In this document: piece after piece, positions 34,648-46,015 of the stretch
Layout of the letters: each line of letters opens with the position of its first letter
Position numbering within the stretch: the stretch's first letter is position 1
DNA from: Pegoplata infirma
Taxonomy: Eukaryota > Arthropoda > Insecta > Diptera > Anthomyiidae
Assembly: GCA_963921195.1 (NCBI GenBank)
Contig: OY992536.1
Span: 233,280,023 to 233,344,022, forward strand
Direction of reading: 5' to 3'
Length of the DNA stretch: 64,000 nt
Notes under the pieces: generated by a model
Told to the model about the DNA's origin: nothing
The model's database searches: none
What the model saw: the letters and a program-made list of their open reading frames with translations, nothing else
Made by a program: the position numbers and the translations under genes

Positions 34648-35098
34648 AGCCCCTATGACACTACATTTTTTTTGTATTTTATTTTTTATTAATTGATAGA
34701 ATGAAACAGCAAAAGAAGAAATGAAAAAGAAACATAAAATAAACAAACAAATAGTGATGATTACTTTTATTTAAATAAAAACCCGCTTAATAAATACCAA
34801 AAACCGTCAAAAAAACAAAAAAAATCGCTTCATTTAATGAAAAACGGAAAAGTTGGCAACACTTAATATCATTCATGCGTAAATGTCAAAAAAAAAAATT
34901 TAAAATTTGTACATTTTTTTTGACATTTAATCATTTGATAACCAAATTTATCGATAACACAAGAATAAAATTTGACGTTTACTGTTTTTTTTAGTATGCT
35001 TTTACTATTCACACTTATTCAGATTTCCTATGGTGATATATTTGCACTGTTCACATAAATTCCATCAATACAAAAAAAAATGTAGTGTCATAGGGGCT
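34648..35098. mobile_element. Palindromic MITE (451 bp), AGCCCCTATGACAC ends, TTA-flanked
   Basis: The TIR AGCCCCTATGACACTACATT and its complement sit at the ends, flanked by TTA (34645-34647 and 35099-35101). The TIRs run about 32 bases and the interior is AT-rich with weaker symmetry. Non-coding. Confidence 0.7.
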
Positions 35099-35141
35099 TT
35101 ACTTATTTAAAAGTTTTTGGATTTTAATATTTTTTTTTACA

Positions 35142-35384
35142 AAACTCCTAAAAAAAATAATAAGGACACAAAAAAAAATCCAATGAACGACTTTCATAGT
35201 ATTTATGAACAAATTCATAAAATTTATTAACTTTTGCATAATACAATTTATAAACTTTTTCATAGTATTTATGAATAAATCATAATATGTGAAATATAAG
35301 AACTTTTCAAAAATATTTCACAAATACTATGAAAAAGTTCATTGGATTTTTTTTGTGTCCTTGTTATTTTTTTTAGGAGTTTTA
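35142..35384. repeat. Palindromic element with repeated CATAGTATTTATGAA motif
   Basis: AAAACTCCTAAAAAAAATAA and GGACACAAAAAAAAATCCAA at the left are mirrored by TTGGATTTTTTTTGTGTCC and TTAGGAGTTTT at the right. TTCATAGTATTTATGAA occurs repeatedly inside. Boundaries are approximate. Confidence 0.6.
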
Positions 35385-35904
35385 ATGAAAAAGTTCATAA
35401 TTTGTATGTATTTGTTCATAACTACTATGAATTTCGTTCACTGGCAAATATTTTTTTCTGTGCTTACATTAAAAAAGACAATATCATACAGTCTTTATTC
35501 TCTTTATCTGCCAACATTGATTTTAAAATGTAATTTTAGGTTATTATAGATACACTATGTTAGAGTATTATATACTAAAAGTTTGCCTGGCAGCATATTT
35601 TCCTATTATTCTTTTTTTTCTTCTGCGTTTTCAATTTGTATTTTTTTGTTTCTTTTTGTTAAGTTCAAAGTTCTTTAGTTCTTAACCCGCATTTTTTTTA
35701 TACTCTGTCTTTATTATCTTCAATATCATTTAAAGAATTACTTACTTTTTTCGTGTATAATAGCCAGCCAAAAAATTATGAAAGAATTTTTAATCTATCT
35801 GCTGCAAAGGACCTAACTTCAACACAATAGAAAGAAAAATCATACACATCGAAATTTTTTCAGGCCAGCTGACGAATTTCTTTTTTTTTTTTTTTTGGAA
35901 TTGG
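35385..35904. other. Non-coding stretch
   Basis: AT-rich with overlapping short open frames but no conserved feature. No gene is supported. Confidence 0.3.
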
Positions 35905-36935
35905 AATTACTGTTTTCATTTTCTTAAAACCAAAAATTTTACTAACTTGGGTTTGTAACTTGGATAATAATTCACCTCGTGGTGAATAACAAAAATATTC
36001 ACCAGCTGGTGAATAAAACGGAAAATAATTATTTTTCATCAATATTTTTTTTTATCAATATTTTTTTTTTCATCAATATTTTTTTTTCATCAATATTTTT
36101 TTTAATCAATATTTTTTTTTTCATCAATATTTTTTTTTCATCAATATTTTTTTTTCGTCAATATTTTTTTTTTTTCATCAATATTTTTTTTTTTCATTAT
36201 TTTTTTTTTTTTTTCATCAATATTTTTTTTTTTCATCAATATTTTTTTTTTTTCATCAATTTTTTTTTTTTTCATCAATATTTTTTTTTTTCATCAATGT
36301 TTTTTTTCATCAATATATTTTTTTTTCATCAATATGTTTTTTTTCATCAATATTTTTTTCATCAATATATTTTTTTTTTTTTTTTTCAACAATATTTTTT
36401 TTTCATCAATATTTATTTTTTCATCAATATTTTTTTTTTTCTTCAATATTTTTTTTTTTCATCAATATTTTTTTTTTTTTCATCAATATTTTTTTTTATC
36501 AATATTTTTTTTTCATCAATATTTTTTTTTTTTTATCAATATATTTTTTTTTTCATCAATATTTTTTTAATCAATATTTTTTTTCATAAATTTTTTTTCA
36601 TTAAATTTTTTTTTTTTCATTAAATATTTATTTTTATCAATAAAATTTTTTCATTAAAACCCTTTTTTTCATCAAAAACTTTATGTTATCGACAAACATA
36701 GACAAACAGATAGATGGATATCACTAGAATGTCTAAGAAAGCTTTACAGATCAATAATATATAAACATAATGGGGTCCTCGACCGATATTTCAATGCATT
36801 TTGCATATAATGACAAATTAATATAGCGTTATGTTTCCTAGAAAAATTTTGCTTTGGAAAGAACACCTACTTATACAGCAAAACATTATCATGATTCAAT
36901 GGTTTGGGCACTAGTACAAACTTCGCAGACATTTT
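35905..36935 (+). repeat. Hairpin plus poly-T array repeat, copy B (uninterrupted)
   Basis: Begins GAATTACTGTTTTCATTTTC, then AACTTGGGTTTGTAACTTGG, the hairpins TTCACCTCGTGGTGAA and TTCACCAGCTGGTGAA, and a run of (T)8-15 CATCAATA units from 36030 to about 36660. It ends in mini-me-like right-end sequence (GACAAACAGATAGATGGATATC, then AATGGGGTCCTCGACCGATA). This is the empty-site counterpart of 24285-26640. The 214-codon Phe/Ile frame is an artefact of the T tracts. Confidence 0.65.
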
Positions 36936-37600
36936 ATTTCAAATTATGTCTCTGAATCTGAGGCTTTCTATAGGAAAAAATTCTTAGATTCGGAGAAAAT
37001 TTGGAAAATTTATTTAAACAAATTTTAAAACCGCGATATTGGTCCACAGATGCTGGTTTTAAATATAAAAATAGTTTTTTTATCCAAGTTAGTCTTAAAA
37101 GTTGGAAGATGTTGAGTAAGTTGTCTAAAAAATATTAAAAAATATAATAACACAATTTTGATCCTAAAATGCTAATCAGCATCTGTGGACCAAAATCGCT
37201 GATTAGCAATTTCGGACTAAAATTGCGTTTTTTTATTTTTTTTTTAATATTTCTTAGATATGCTGAGTATATTTTCCAGCTTTTGAGACCAATTTGAATA
37301 AAAAATAATTTTTATGTTTAAAAATCAGCATCTGTTGACCAACCGCGCGGTTTCGGAAATTTTTAAATATTTCTCCAATAAAGTTCGTAAAATTTTTCGA
37401 ATTTTTGAGCCGGATTTGGTTAAAAAAATTCTTACATTAATTTTGGTCGAAATACGTAATTTTTTCCAAATTTGACCGTTGGTGGCCGACTGAAGATGAC
37501 CATGCAAAATTTTTTTCATAAATTTTCCCATATTCAGCTCTAACGGGGCCATCGTTTGGCATTCAAAATTTGAAATTTGACGGGACACCTTACTGAGCAT
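36936..37600. repeat. Copy of the TTGGTCCACAGATGCT family
   Basis: ATTGGTCCACAGATGCTGG near 37038, CATCTGTGGACCAAAATCGC near 37179 and TTGGTCGAAATACGTAATTT near 37442 match the 31161-33730 repeat in the same order. It then shares GGGGCCATCGTTTGGC with 33732. Non-coding. Confidence 0.5.
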
Positions 37601-37874
37601 TTTTTCGTATCAGCAAAAGCAAAGAAATAAGAAAAGTACAATCGGTTAAAACAGACACCATATCGTCGGTGCGCCAACCAAAACCGCTATGTGTTTTTCA
37701 AAAATTTTTGAATTGGCTAACAAATCAGCTTTATATTAACCTTTCGCGGTGCTTTAATACAATGTTTCTTTCATAAATATTTAAATAATATTGAAAACTT
37801 TCTATTTACAGTAATTTGAATTTTAAAAAACCGCGCAAAAGTACCAAAAATAGCTGTTATTGAAGTCTCTTCAA

Positions 37875-38032
37875 AAAATTTTGAATGTACATTTCTAAAA
37901 TACATTAATTGGACAATTTTAAAATACATTTAGACAACTCTTAGATACATTAAGAAAATTTTAAACTGCATTGGGACAATTTCGAAATACATTTGAACAA
38001 TTTTGAAAATACATTTGGAAAATTTAAAAATA
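37875..38032 (+). repeat. 21-bp minisatellite, left block
   Basis: Degenerate repeats of TACATTTGGACAATTTTAAAA, about seven units. It runs directly into the LINE; the same repeat resumes after the LINE at 49797. Confidence 0.75.
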
Positions 38033-39441
38033 CTAATTCTGACCTTCGTAGTGCTTCTAAACCAGCAACGAAGCGTTTTATTTTTGTATATGAAAAGGCT
38101 CGTTGGGCTGAGCACAACGAGTTCTTCCAGCATTTCAATTGGAAACTCTGTTTTCTTGATGACAATGTTAACGCTGCGGCAGAAATGATAGTAAATGTGA
38201 TAATGCTTGGAATGAAATTATTCATTTCATCGAAGCAAATTTCGACTAAACCAAAACATAAGTGCTGGTTTAATCAGACGTGCCGGAATGCAGTCAGATC
38301 CAGAGAGGATGCGTTCAGTAATTGGCGTAATGACAAAAACCCAGTTACTGACACGTTACGTAAACAGGCGAGAAATGAATGTGCCAGAGTACTCAGACCT
38401 GAAAAGCTTCTTTACGAACAGCGTCTACGTGCTAAGGTCCTTGCTGCTCCGCGGGGTAGTAAGACCTTTTGGTCATTTGTTAAAAGGGTAAAGAATAATA
38501 CTAGTTCATCCATTCCAACCCTTATAATGAATGACCAAATATTCACAGACCCGGTTGATAAAGCCAATCTTTTTACTGACATGTTTGCAAGAAATGCGTA
38601 CTTGCCGGAAAGCAATCAACCACCGCCCGAGCTCGAAAGGGTATCCTTTACTATGTCCAAGATATTTTTTCGAGCGCGTGCAATTAAAAAGGTCCTTGAG
38701 GATCTCAACATAAACAAGTCCCCGGGGCTGGATGGTATTACGGCTGTGGTCCTGAAACGATGTGCTTTGTCTTTGTGTCGTCCTTTGGCATCATTATTTA
38801 GCTACTCGTACCGGGTAGGAGTTTTTCCCTCTTACTGGAAGGTGGCCAACGCCCAGCCAATTCCCAAAAAGGGAGAGGCTACAAACCCTGGAAACTACCG
38901 CCCAATAGCAATTTGCTCTACGCTCTCGAAAGTCATGGATAGCATGATGAATCACCACCTGCTAAATTATTTGGAGTCGAATTCACTTTTGTGCGATCGA
39001 CAGTATGGCTTTTGTAGAGGTCGTTCTACGGGAGACCTCTTAGCGTTTCTTTCGGAACGCTGGAGTCCTTCTATTCACCAATTTGGTGAAAGCAAGGTGG
39101 TTGCTCTAGATATTTCCAAGGCGTTTGATCGTGTGTGGCACGGTGCACTCGTTTCGAAGCTTATTGCGTTTGGTGTCGGTAGTGATTTCTCTCGATATAT
39201 ATCGAGCTTTCTTAGAGACCGCCCTATACGTGTTGTTATAGATGGGTTCTCATCGGATGAGTTTCATCTGAATTCAGAGGTACCGCAAGGTTCTGTTCTA
39301 TCTCCTACACTTTTTCTTATTTTTCTTAACGACCTTCTGGGTCTAACTTCCAATCCTATCTATTCTTTTGCAGATGACAGCAACATTTGTCATTCATTTT
39401 CTTTAATCATAGACCAAGCCTTACTGAGGTTGAAGATATGA
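38033..39441 (+). pseudogene. LINE reverse transcriptase (non-LTR), degraded
   Basis: The open frame starts inside the minisatellite at 37993 but LINE-type protein begins about 38033. RT motifs in order: NKSPGLDGI near 38712 (motif 1/2), NYRPIAI near 38893, LDISKAFDRVWH near 39106 (motif A), VPQGSVLSP near 39280 (motif B) and YSFADD near 39361 (motif C; FADD in place of YADD). The catalytic aspartates are present. The frame is lost around 39400-39440, where the related sequence continues in another frame (next entry). No N-terminal endonuclease is present. This is a retrotransposon pseudogene, not a host gene. Confidence 0.85.
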
Positions 39442-40057
39442 GGCAGAACATGAATGACACATTCAATCATGACCTTACGAAAATCTCCGAATGGGGTCTT
39501 GCGAATCAGGTCGATTTTAATGCTCGTAAAACCCAATGTTGTATGCCCCACAGACGTCTTGTAGAATCAGCGTCATCTGTATCCATGGGTGGTATAGCTG
39601 TTGAGGAATCAGACAATCTCGATGTTCTAGGCATGAAAATCCAATGTGATGTTCGATGGAACCAACATGTTTTTCAGGTGTCGAAAGAAGCATTCAAGTG
39701 TCTTGGTTTTTTAGAACGGTGCAAGAATTACTTCACCCCGTCTGATCTTCTCACTATTTATACCGCCTATATCCGCCCGAAAATGGAATACAACTCCCAT
39801 ATCTGGGCAGGTGCTTCAGGGTCTATCTTAAAGCTTCTGGACCGGGTGCAAAGGAGTGCGTTTAAGCTAATCAACGACAGTAGGGTATCCAGCTCAATTG
39901 ATTCATTGGAGCATGGTCGGAATGTGCGTTGAACGTCATTGTTCTATCGATATTACCACGGTAAGTGCTCAGCTGAGATGGGTGAACTCATTCCTGAGAC
40001 GCGGGTGCATACCCGTAGTACTCGCCTTTCCAGCAACTCACATCCGTTTGTTGTCGA
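39390..40057 (+). pseudogene. LINE RT thumb and C-terminal region, frameshifted
   Basis: After the frame change the protein continues with TEVEDMRQNMNDTF and the typical LINE thumb DLLTIYTAYIRPKMEYNSHIW near 39738. A second frame break occurs near 39932: the expected continuation SLFYRYYHGKCSAEM resumes in a different frame from about 39938. The sequence then runs to DCP at 40058, where the 9.5-kb element is inserted. Confidence 0.75.
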
Positions 40058-40490
40058 TTGTCCAATAGGGTGGATCGAATTTGGCTTTTGGGCGAATATC
40101 GTTCCGGCTCACCGACAGATGTGTTGGAATAGACCTAAAAACAATGTAGTTAAATTTTCATGCAGATCGGTAGTCATCTTTCGCTGCCGAAATGACGTTG
40201 AAAATCCGCGATTTCTTAAAAAATTGTATTTATTTCAAAAAATTGCCAAAATTACAAAAATCACTTAATCTTCTTTTTTATTTCAGTCAATCTTTTCAAT
40301 TCGATCATATTTTCTTAGAAAAAAATTTCAGCTTAATAGGAAATTGGTAACCCCTCTAAAACGGTTGCCGAAAATGACCCATTCATTTTGCCCTAAACTC
40401 AAAACCACCAAATTTAAAAAAGAATTTTTTTTTTTTGATTTTAAGTTGCACAATCTAAAGTTTTTATTGCATTAATTTCAAGTATATATA

Positions 40491-41981
40491 AGTTCGTTTG
40501 ACAAAAATTTTTTTTGAAAAAATACGAGATTCTTAAACAGCGCGTGTAACGGTCTGTTTCCAGGACATTTTGGGAAAATTGCACTTTTTTTTAAAAACTC
40601 AACATTTTTAGTTAAAAACTTTTCATTTTACACTAGATTTATTATAAATTATAAAACTTAATATAGAAATGTTGGATTTTAAAAAATTCTTTAACCCTAA
40701 ACAGCTTTGGGCCCTAAATGACCCATGATGAACAAATGCATCTAGCAATAAACCGCTTTTGGCGGCGACTAACCATTGGGAACATATTTTTCCCATTAAA
40801 AATGGGAGCGTGAGTAAAGATGGGAGCGTGAGTGGAGATGAGAGAGTGAATTTGAGCAACTCACGCTCACGAAGAAAAAAAATTTCGCGCAGGAAATTTT
40901 TTAAGTTTGCATACATTTTACGCAGGATCACGTGATTGCAACATATTAAACTCATTCACGCTATAATCACGCTTACGAAAACTCAACATAACTATATTTT
41001 GACGTGTTTTATTTTTCTGTCACCATAAAAAATCATGCAATCTCTCGAAATTTCACTAACGCTTACGAGTGAATCACGTGAAATTTGTGTCGCGTGTGCA
41101 TTTGTACAAATTATATTTTTAATGCAAAATAAAAAAGTGAGCCATATATTTTTTTTTAAACAAGTTTAAATATTATTTCCCATATAAATGCTCCCACCCC
41201 GAAAGCATTATCCCCTTAAATGCCAGAATATAGCAAGTAAATAGTCTATTGAAATTATTCAGCTATATTCTTATTTAAATGCGAATTACTTTTTTTTGTC
41301 AGATATAAATAAATGGTGAATGGTGGGTACGAAAAATGTTTTAAGGGTGGGTGCATTTAAGCGGGATACTATTTGAATGATATTTGAACTTTTTTGTTTC
41401 ATTTGCATTAAAAATATTATTTTTAAAATTGCGCTGTTAAGCGTGAGTAAAATTTCGTGAGTTTGCACGATTTTTTGGTGACGGAAAAATGAAACACGTC
41501 AAAATTCAGCTTGAGTGAGATTAACATGTGACACTCATGTAATCCTGCGTAAAATGTATGCAAAATTAAAAAATTTCTTGCGTGAGAAATTTTTTTTTCT
41601 TCGTAAGCGTGAGTTGGTCGAATTCACTCACGCTCCCATCTCTACTCACGCTCCCATCCTTACTCACGCTCCCATTTTTAATTGAAAAATATGTTGCCAA
41701 TGGTTAGTCGACCGCCAAGAGGTTTATTGCTAGATGCATGTTCATCATGGGTCATTTAGGGCCCAAAGCTGTTTAGGGTTAAAGAATTTCTTAAAATCCA
41801 ACATTTCTATATTAAGTTTTATAATTTATAATAAATCTGGTGTAAAATGAAAAGTTTTTAACTAAAAATGTTGAGTTTTAAAAAAAAGTGCAATTTTCCC
41901 AAAATGTCCTGGAAACAGACCGTTACACGCGCTGTTTAAGAATCTCGTATTTTTTCAAAAAAAAATTTTGTCAAACGAACT
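40491..41981. mobile_element. Palindromic element of 1.49 kb nested in the left arm
   Basis: AGTTCGTTTGACAAAAATTT and its complement form the ends, flanked by a TATATA-rich target. The uninterrupted right arm (near 49133-49145) shows the target site. Arms share CAGCGCGTGTAACGGTCTG, GGACATTTTGGGAAAATTGC and CCCTAAACAGCTTTGGGCCC. Repeats of CTCACGCTCCCATC occur on both sides of the centre (complement near 40800, direct near 41625-41675). Confidence 0.7.
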
Positions 41982-42850
41982 TATATATCATCAATTCCAT
42001 GAGAAATCGTTGAATTTTGCGCATTTTCTGACCAAGGGTCTTCTGATTTTTGTTATATTTGGTACACACAAGCGCAATGGAACCATTTAAAGATATCATT
42101 TATCAGATCCAAAGAATTTAAAAAATTCGCGATTTTATTCGCGATTTTCGTTTTTTAAAAAATCAAAAAAATGCAAAATCTGTGAAATTTTGAACAGCTA
42201 TATATTTTTAAGTGCTTATTGTATCTTTATGAAATAAAGCGCAAAATGATGGTACGTTAGTCTATTTTTACATTTGAAAAGATGAAAAAATTTGGTGGTT
42301 TAAAAGTGCATTTTAAATGCAAATGCAGTTTTGAAGTGCATTTTGCGAAACTTTTATCCCTTTTGATTTTTTTTTATTTACCATTATTATTTTCTTCATC
42401 ATTTTTACTAGAAAAAAATGTCCTCCGAACTTTGTGCACGATAGCCGAACTATTGGTAATAATTTTTTTTAAAAAATGTTACTTAATTTTTCCTTTTTTT
42501 TTTTTATTTTTCTTTTGTTATTTATACTAGAATACAATATAAACACTTAGATTTTCTTAATAATTTGTCGATTCTCATTAATCTTAATCACATAAGAGGT
42601 GTGCGTTTGTCTTTTTTTAATTAAAAACGTTCAAAAATATATGCAGTAAGGAAGTGTACTACAAAGTCAAATGCAGTTTTGAAATGCATTTTTTTTAATT
42701 TTTTCAGTGACGATATTTTTTAATTTTTTAATGCCCAAAATGATGGTTTACAATTTTTTTTGTAATTCAACTAGAATCCTCGTAATAAAAACTTTGTTGT
42801 AGAATTACAGTTTTTTTTTGTAAAATAACCTTTCAAAATGGTAAAATACA

Positions 42851-43946
42851 ATTCCCGGGTGAAAATGAACATGTATGTTCATACATGATCATACATGATA
42901 CCCTGTATGATAGTACATGAACAATATATGGAAATGTGTGTCATATATGGGAGCATATATGAACATACACACGTAATGTAATATTCCATATATGTAAATG
43001 TATGCAACTATGTGTGGAAAGGTATATGTCATACACCTTCATATATGCTACGCATCTGCATAGCATACATGTCTTAAAAACATTTTTGTTTTAAGGTTGG
43101 GTTCGTCAAAACTTTGCAAAATTGGACGAAGTTCATGTATGGGTTCAGTCTGAAAAAGTCTTTCGGTCGGACAATAATGATCATACATCATCAAGATTGA
43201 TTATAATTTTTGTATTCTATAGGCGAATATGAACGGCACTAACGTAAACAACCAAATTTAAAAGAAAATGCGAAAACTTTGACGGTATTACTATCAGAGC
43301 TTCGAAGGATTTCATTCCTTAATTAGATTTGGTGTTCTGAATTAAACTTTAATGATTGCGTTCCCCAATCATAATTTATCGAATGATTTTACACTTGATT
43401 TTAAAATATGCGCATTCGATTTCTTTTACATTTGACCATGAAATTGAATGTGTAATTTTTTATAAATTCGATTTTTAAAAGTCTCATGAATAATAAAAAA
43501 ATTAAATAAAGAATGCATTCAATTTTTAAAATTATCGTAAACAAGAATTCGATTTAATGGTAAAAATCGAATCCATTCCAAGAAATATTGATATTTAAAG
43601 ATAATTGTATTCAGTGACTATTAAAATCGAATGTATTTTATTTGTGAATTCATTTGAAAAGTGGTTAATTCTTCGAAGCTTTGATTACCCTATCATAAAG
43701 TATATTTTTAAAATATTCGTTGGTTTTTATTAAAAAAACAGTGTCATAAATTAATACAAATTATTTATATTTAAAAAAATTTTAATTAATAGACGTTTTA
43801 TGAAAAAAAAAATTGTACATACAAATTCATGTATGACAATGTATGATCATTAATGTACATGTACCCTCAAATTACGGATATGGACATGTATGGACATCCA
43901 TACATGCATCATATATGAACATACATGCCCATTTTCACCCGGGTTA
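42851..43946. mobile_element. CCCGGGTGAAAATG palindromic element (1.1 kb)
   Basis: CCCGGGTGAAAATG (42854) and CATTTTCACCCGGG (43928-43941) are inverted ends, followed inward by dense ATACATG / CATGTAT words. Inside, ATCAGAGCTTCGAAGGATTT (43300) and TTCTTCGAAGCTTTGATTA (43668) form a second, shorter pair of inverted ends. No ORF. Confidence 0.6.
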
Positions 43947-44124
43947 CGAAAATAAACTTGTAAAATTACCAATAAAACTGTAGTTCTCGTTTGAGAAAAG
44001 TACTAGATTTTTTGTTAAAAAACAAGGAAAATTGTTAAATATTGGTAGAACGGGATTACAAGGCATTTTACCAGGCGTTTTACCAGTTTATTTTTTTGAG
44101 TGTATCTTAATTATATCACGGAAC

Positions 44125-44604
44125 TTGCATCGATCCATTATTCCATCAAATCTATGAATCGACCGAATTCCTTGGCCAGAGAAGATATACCAGACCATTT
44201 TTAATTTAAGTATTGCAAAACAACGGTCAAACACGGAAGGGGGAATTTAATGGTCTGGGATTGCTTTTCTGGTCAAGGAATTCGGCTTATTCATAGATTT
44301 GATGGAATTATTGATCTATTCAAGTCCCGTGATGGGATGGAATGGATTTGCAACAAATTATTAATTTTAAGTTGTCTTTGTTTATTTTTCATGAAGGCGT
44401 GCTTTAGTTTTGTCCGCCATATTTTCCGTTTTATTTTTTATAGAACGATGACTTCCACAGTTTTTGTTTAACAATATAAAATACGAAAAACAAATTAAAC
44501 AATAGACAAACAATAAAAAATGGGGGTTTTATAAAAAAAAATTATGATCTAAAAAAATTCACTGAGGGGGTGCTTTAGTTTTGACCAATACTGTATATTC
44601 TTTT
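44125..44604 (+). pseudogene. Tc1-like transposase remnant with 3' TIR
   Basis: At 44222-44340 the frame reads TVKHGRGNLMVWDCFSGQG, followed by HRFDGIIDLF, close to the conserved Tc1 transposase block TVKHGGG-MVWGCFS. Only about 40 codons of catalytic core remain. Upstream, 44128-44200 is an inverted partial duplicate of the same segment (CCATCAAATCTATGAATCGA). The right terminus GGGTGCTTTAGTTTTGACCA then ATACTGTA at 44574-44602 is a typical Tc1 TIR ending in TA. Dead element. Confidence 0.75.
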
Positions 44605-45488
44605 CTTAATTTTTTTTACAATAATAATAATATATGTGTATTTATATTTGCAATTGTCGGTATTCCGTATTTTACATGTTTTTATAACTTAAAATATAAT
44701 ATAACTTAAAAAATAAAAATTATATGTTAAAAATAAGTATTAATAACTTTTTAAAAAAATATTTAAACTAGTGCACATAACGTGCAAAAAACAGAGGACA
44801 TTTTTTTGTAGTAAAAATTATAAATTTTTCGATTATGCAAGTAAAAAAAATTAAAAGGGATAAAATTTTGCAAAATGCACTTTAAAAGTGCATTTGCATT
44901 AATAATGCACTTTCAAACCACCAACTTTTTTCATCCTAATTAATGTACAAACAGACTCGTTAACCATCATTTTAGGCATTGAAAAATAATAAAATATCGT
45001 TATTGAAAAAATTGTAAAAAATGCATTTCAAAACTGCATTTGACTTTTTAGTGCACTTCCTTACTACTTATATTTTTGAACGTTTTTAATTAAAAAAAAG
45101 ACAAACATACCACTCTTATGTGATTAAGATCGACAAATTATTAAGAAAATCTAAGTGTTTACATTGTAGTCTAAGTAGTTTAAATAACAAAAAAAAAAAA
45201 AAAAAATATATGGGAAAATTAAGTAACATTTTTTAAAAAAATGATTACCAATAGTTCGGCTATCGTGCACAAAGTTCGGAGGACATTTTTTTGTAGTAAA
45301 AATGATGAAGAAAATAATAATGTTAAATAAAAAAAATCAAAAGGGATAAAAGTTTCGCAAAATGCACTTCAAAACTGCATTTGCATTTAAAATGCACTTT
45401 TAAACCACCAAATTTTTCCATCCTTTTAAATGTAAAAATAGACTAACGTACCATCATTATGCGCTTTATATCATAAAGATACAATAAG

Positions 45489-45964
45489 AATTTAGTATAG
45501 AATCAAGAACTGTGATACAAAGTGTTAGAAATTTTTTAAACTGTGATATTTTATTTATTTATTTTTGCAATTATATATTTTTTAAATTAATTATGTGTTT
45601 TATGTCGTGTTATATGTACGTTGTAAAACAAATATTGTGTTTAAAAATTAAATGTGAAAGTTAACTAAAGATAATTTGTAAGTTAAAAATATTATAATAC
45701 TGAGTATTTTGTTGTTGTTTTTATTTAAAGAAATTGTTTTTCTCTTATGTTCTTCTTTTTTGTTTATGGTGTGGTTGCCAGATTAATAAATAAATCAATC
45801 CCTGAAGATGCTGGAAATATCCCAGTGAAACGTTGGAGAAAGAAAAAATTAAATAAATTGTCTTTTATTTAAATAAAAAAACAGACCTTAAAAGCCTGAT
45901 TAGAAAATTCTAAAACATAAAACTGTTAAACATAAAAAGGTCGATATATATAAAATTACTAAAC
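45489..45964 (+). repeat. PLE terminal repeat (pLTR), 5' copy, 476 bp
   Basis: Identical by eye and in length to 48447-48922. Starts AATTTAGTATAGAATCAAG and ends AAATTACTAAAC. Contains a hammerhead-like motif at about 45796-45838. Direct terminal repeats flanking a GIY-YIG reverse transcriptase unit are characteristic of Penelope-like elements. Confidence 0.85.
45796..45838 (+). ncRNA. Hammerhead ribozyme-like motif, 5' pLTR
   Basis: CTGAAGA (45802-45808, the core CUGANGA) and GAAAC (45826-45830) are spaced by a CTGG-CCAG stem. They are followed by GTT, giving a minimal ACGT stem III and a cleavable U. Stem I is three pairs (TCC with GGA). The closing pair of stem II is weak. Minimal hammerheads of this kind are known in PLE terminal repeats. 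Activity is not established. Confidence 0.55.
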
Positions 45965-46015
45965 ATAAATTCTCGGAAGGCCCGCCGAATTTTTGATTAT
46001 TTAATCTAACACAAA

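Noticed and set aside
35979..36623. 214-codon open frame rich in Phe and Ile
   Set aside because: It is the translation of a poly-T array with CATCAATA spacers; the frame is open only because T runs lack stop codons.
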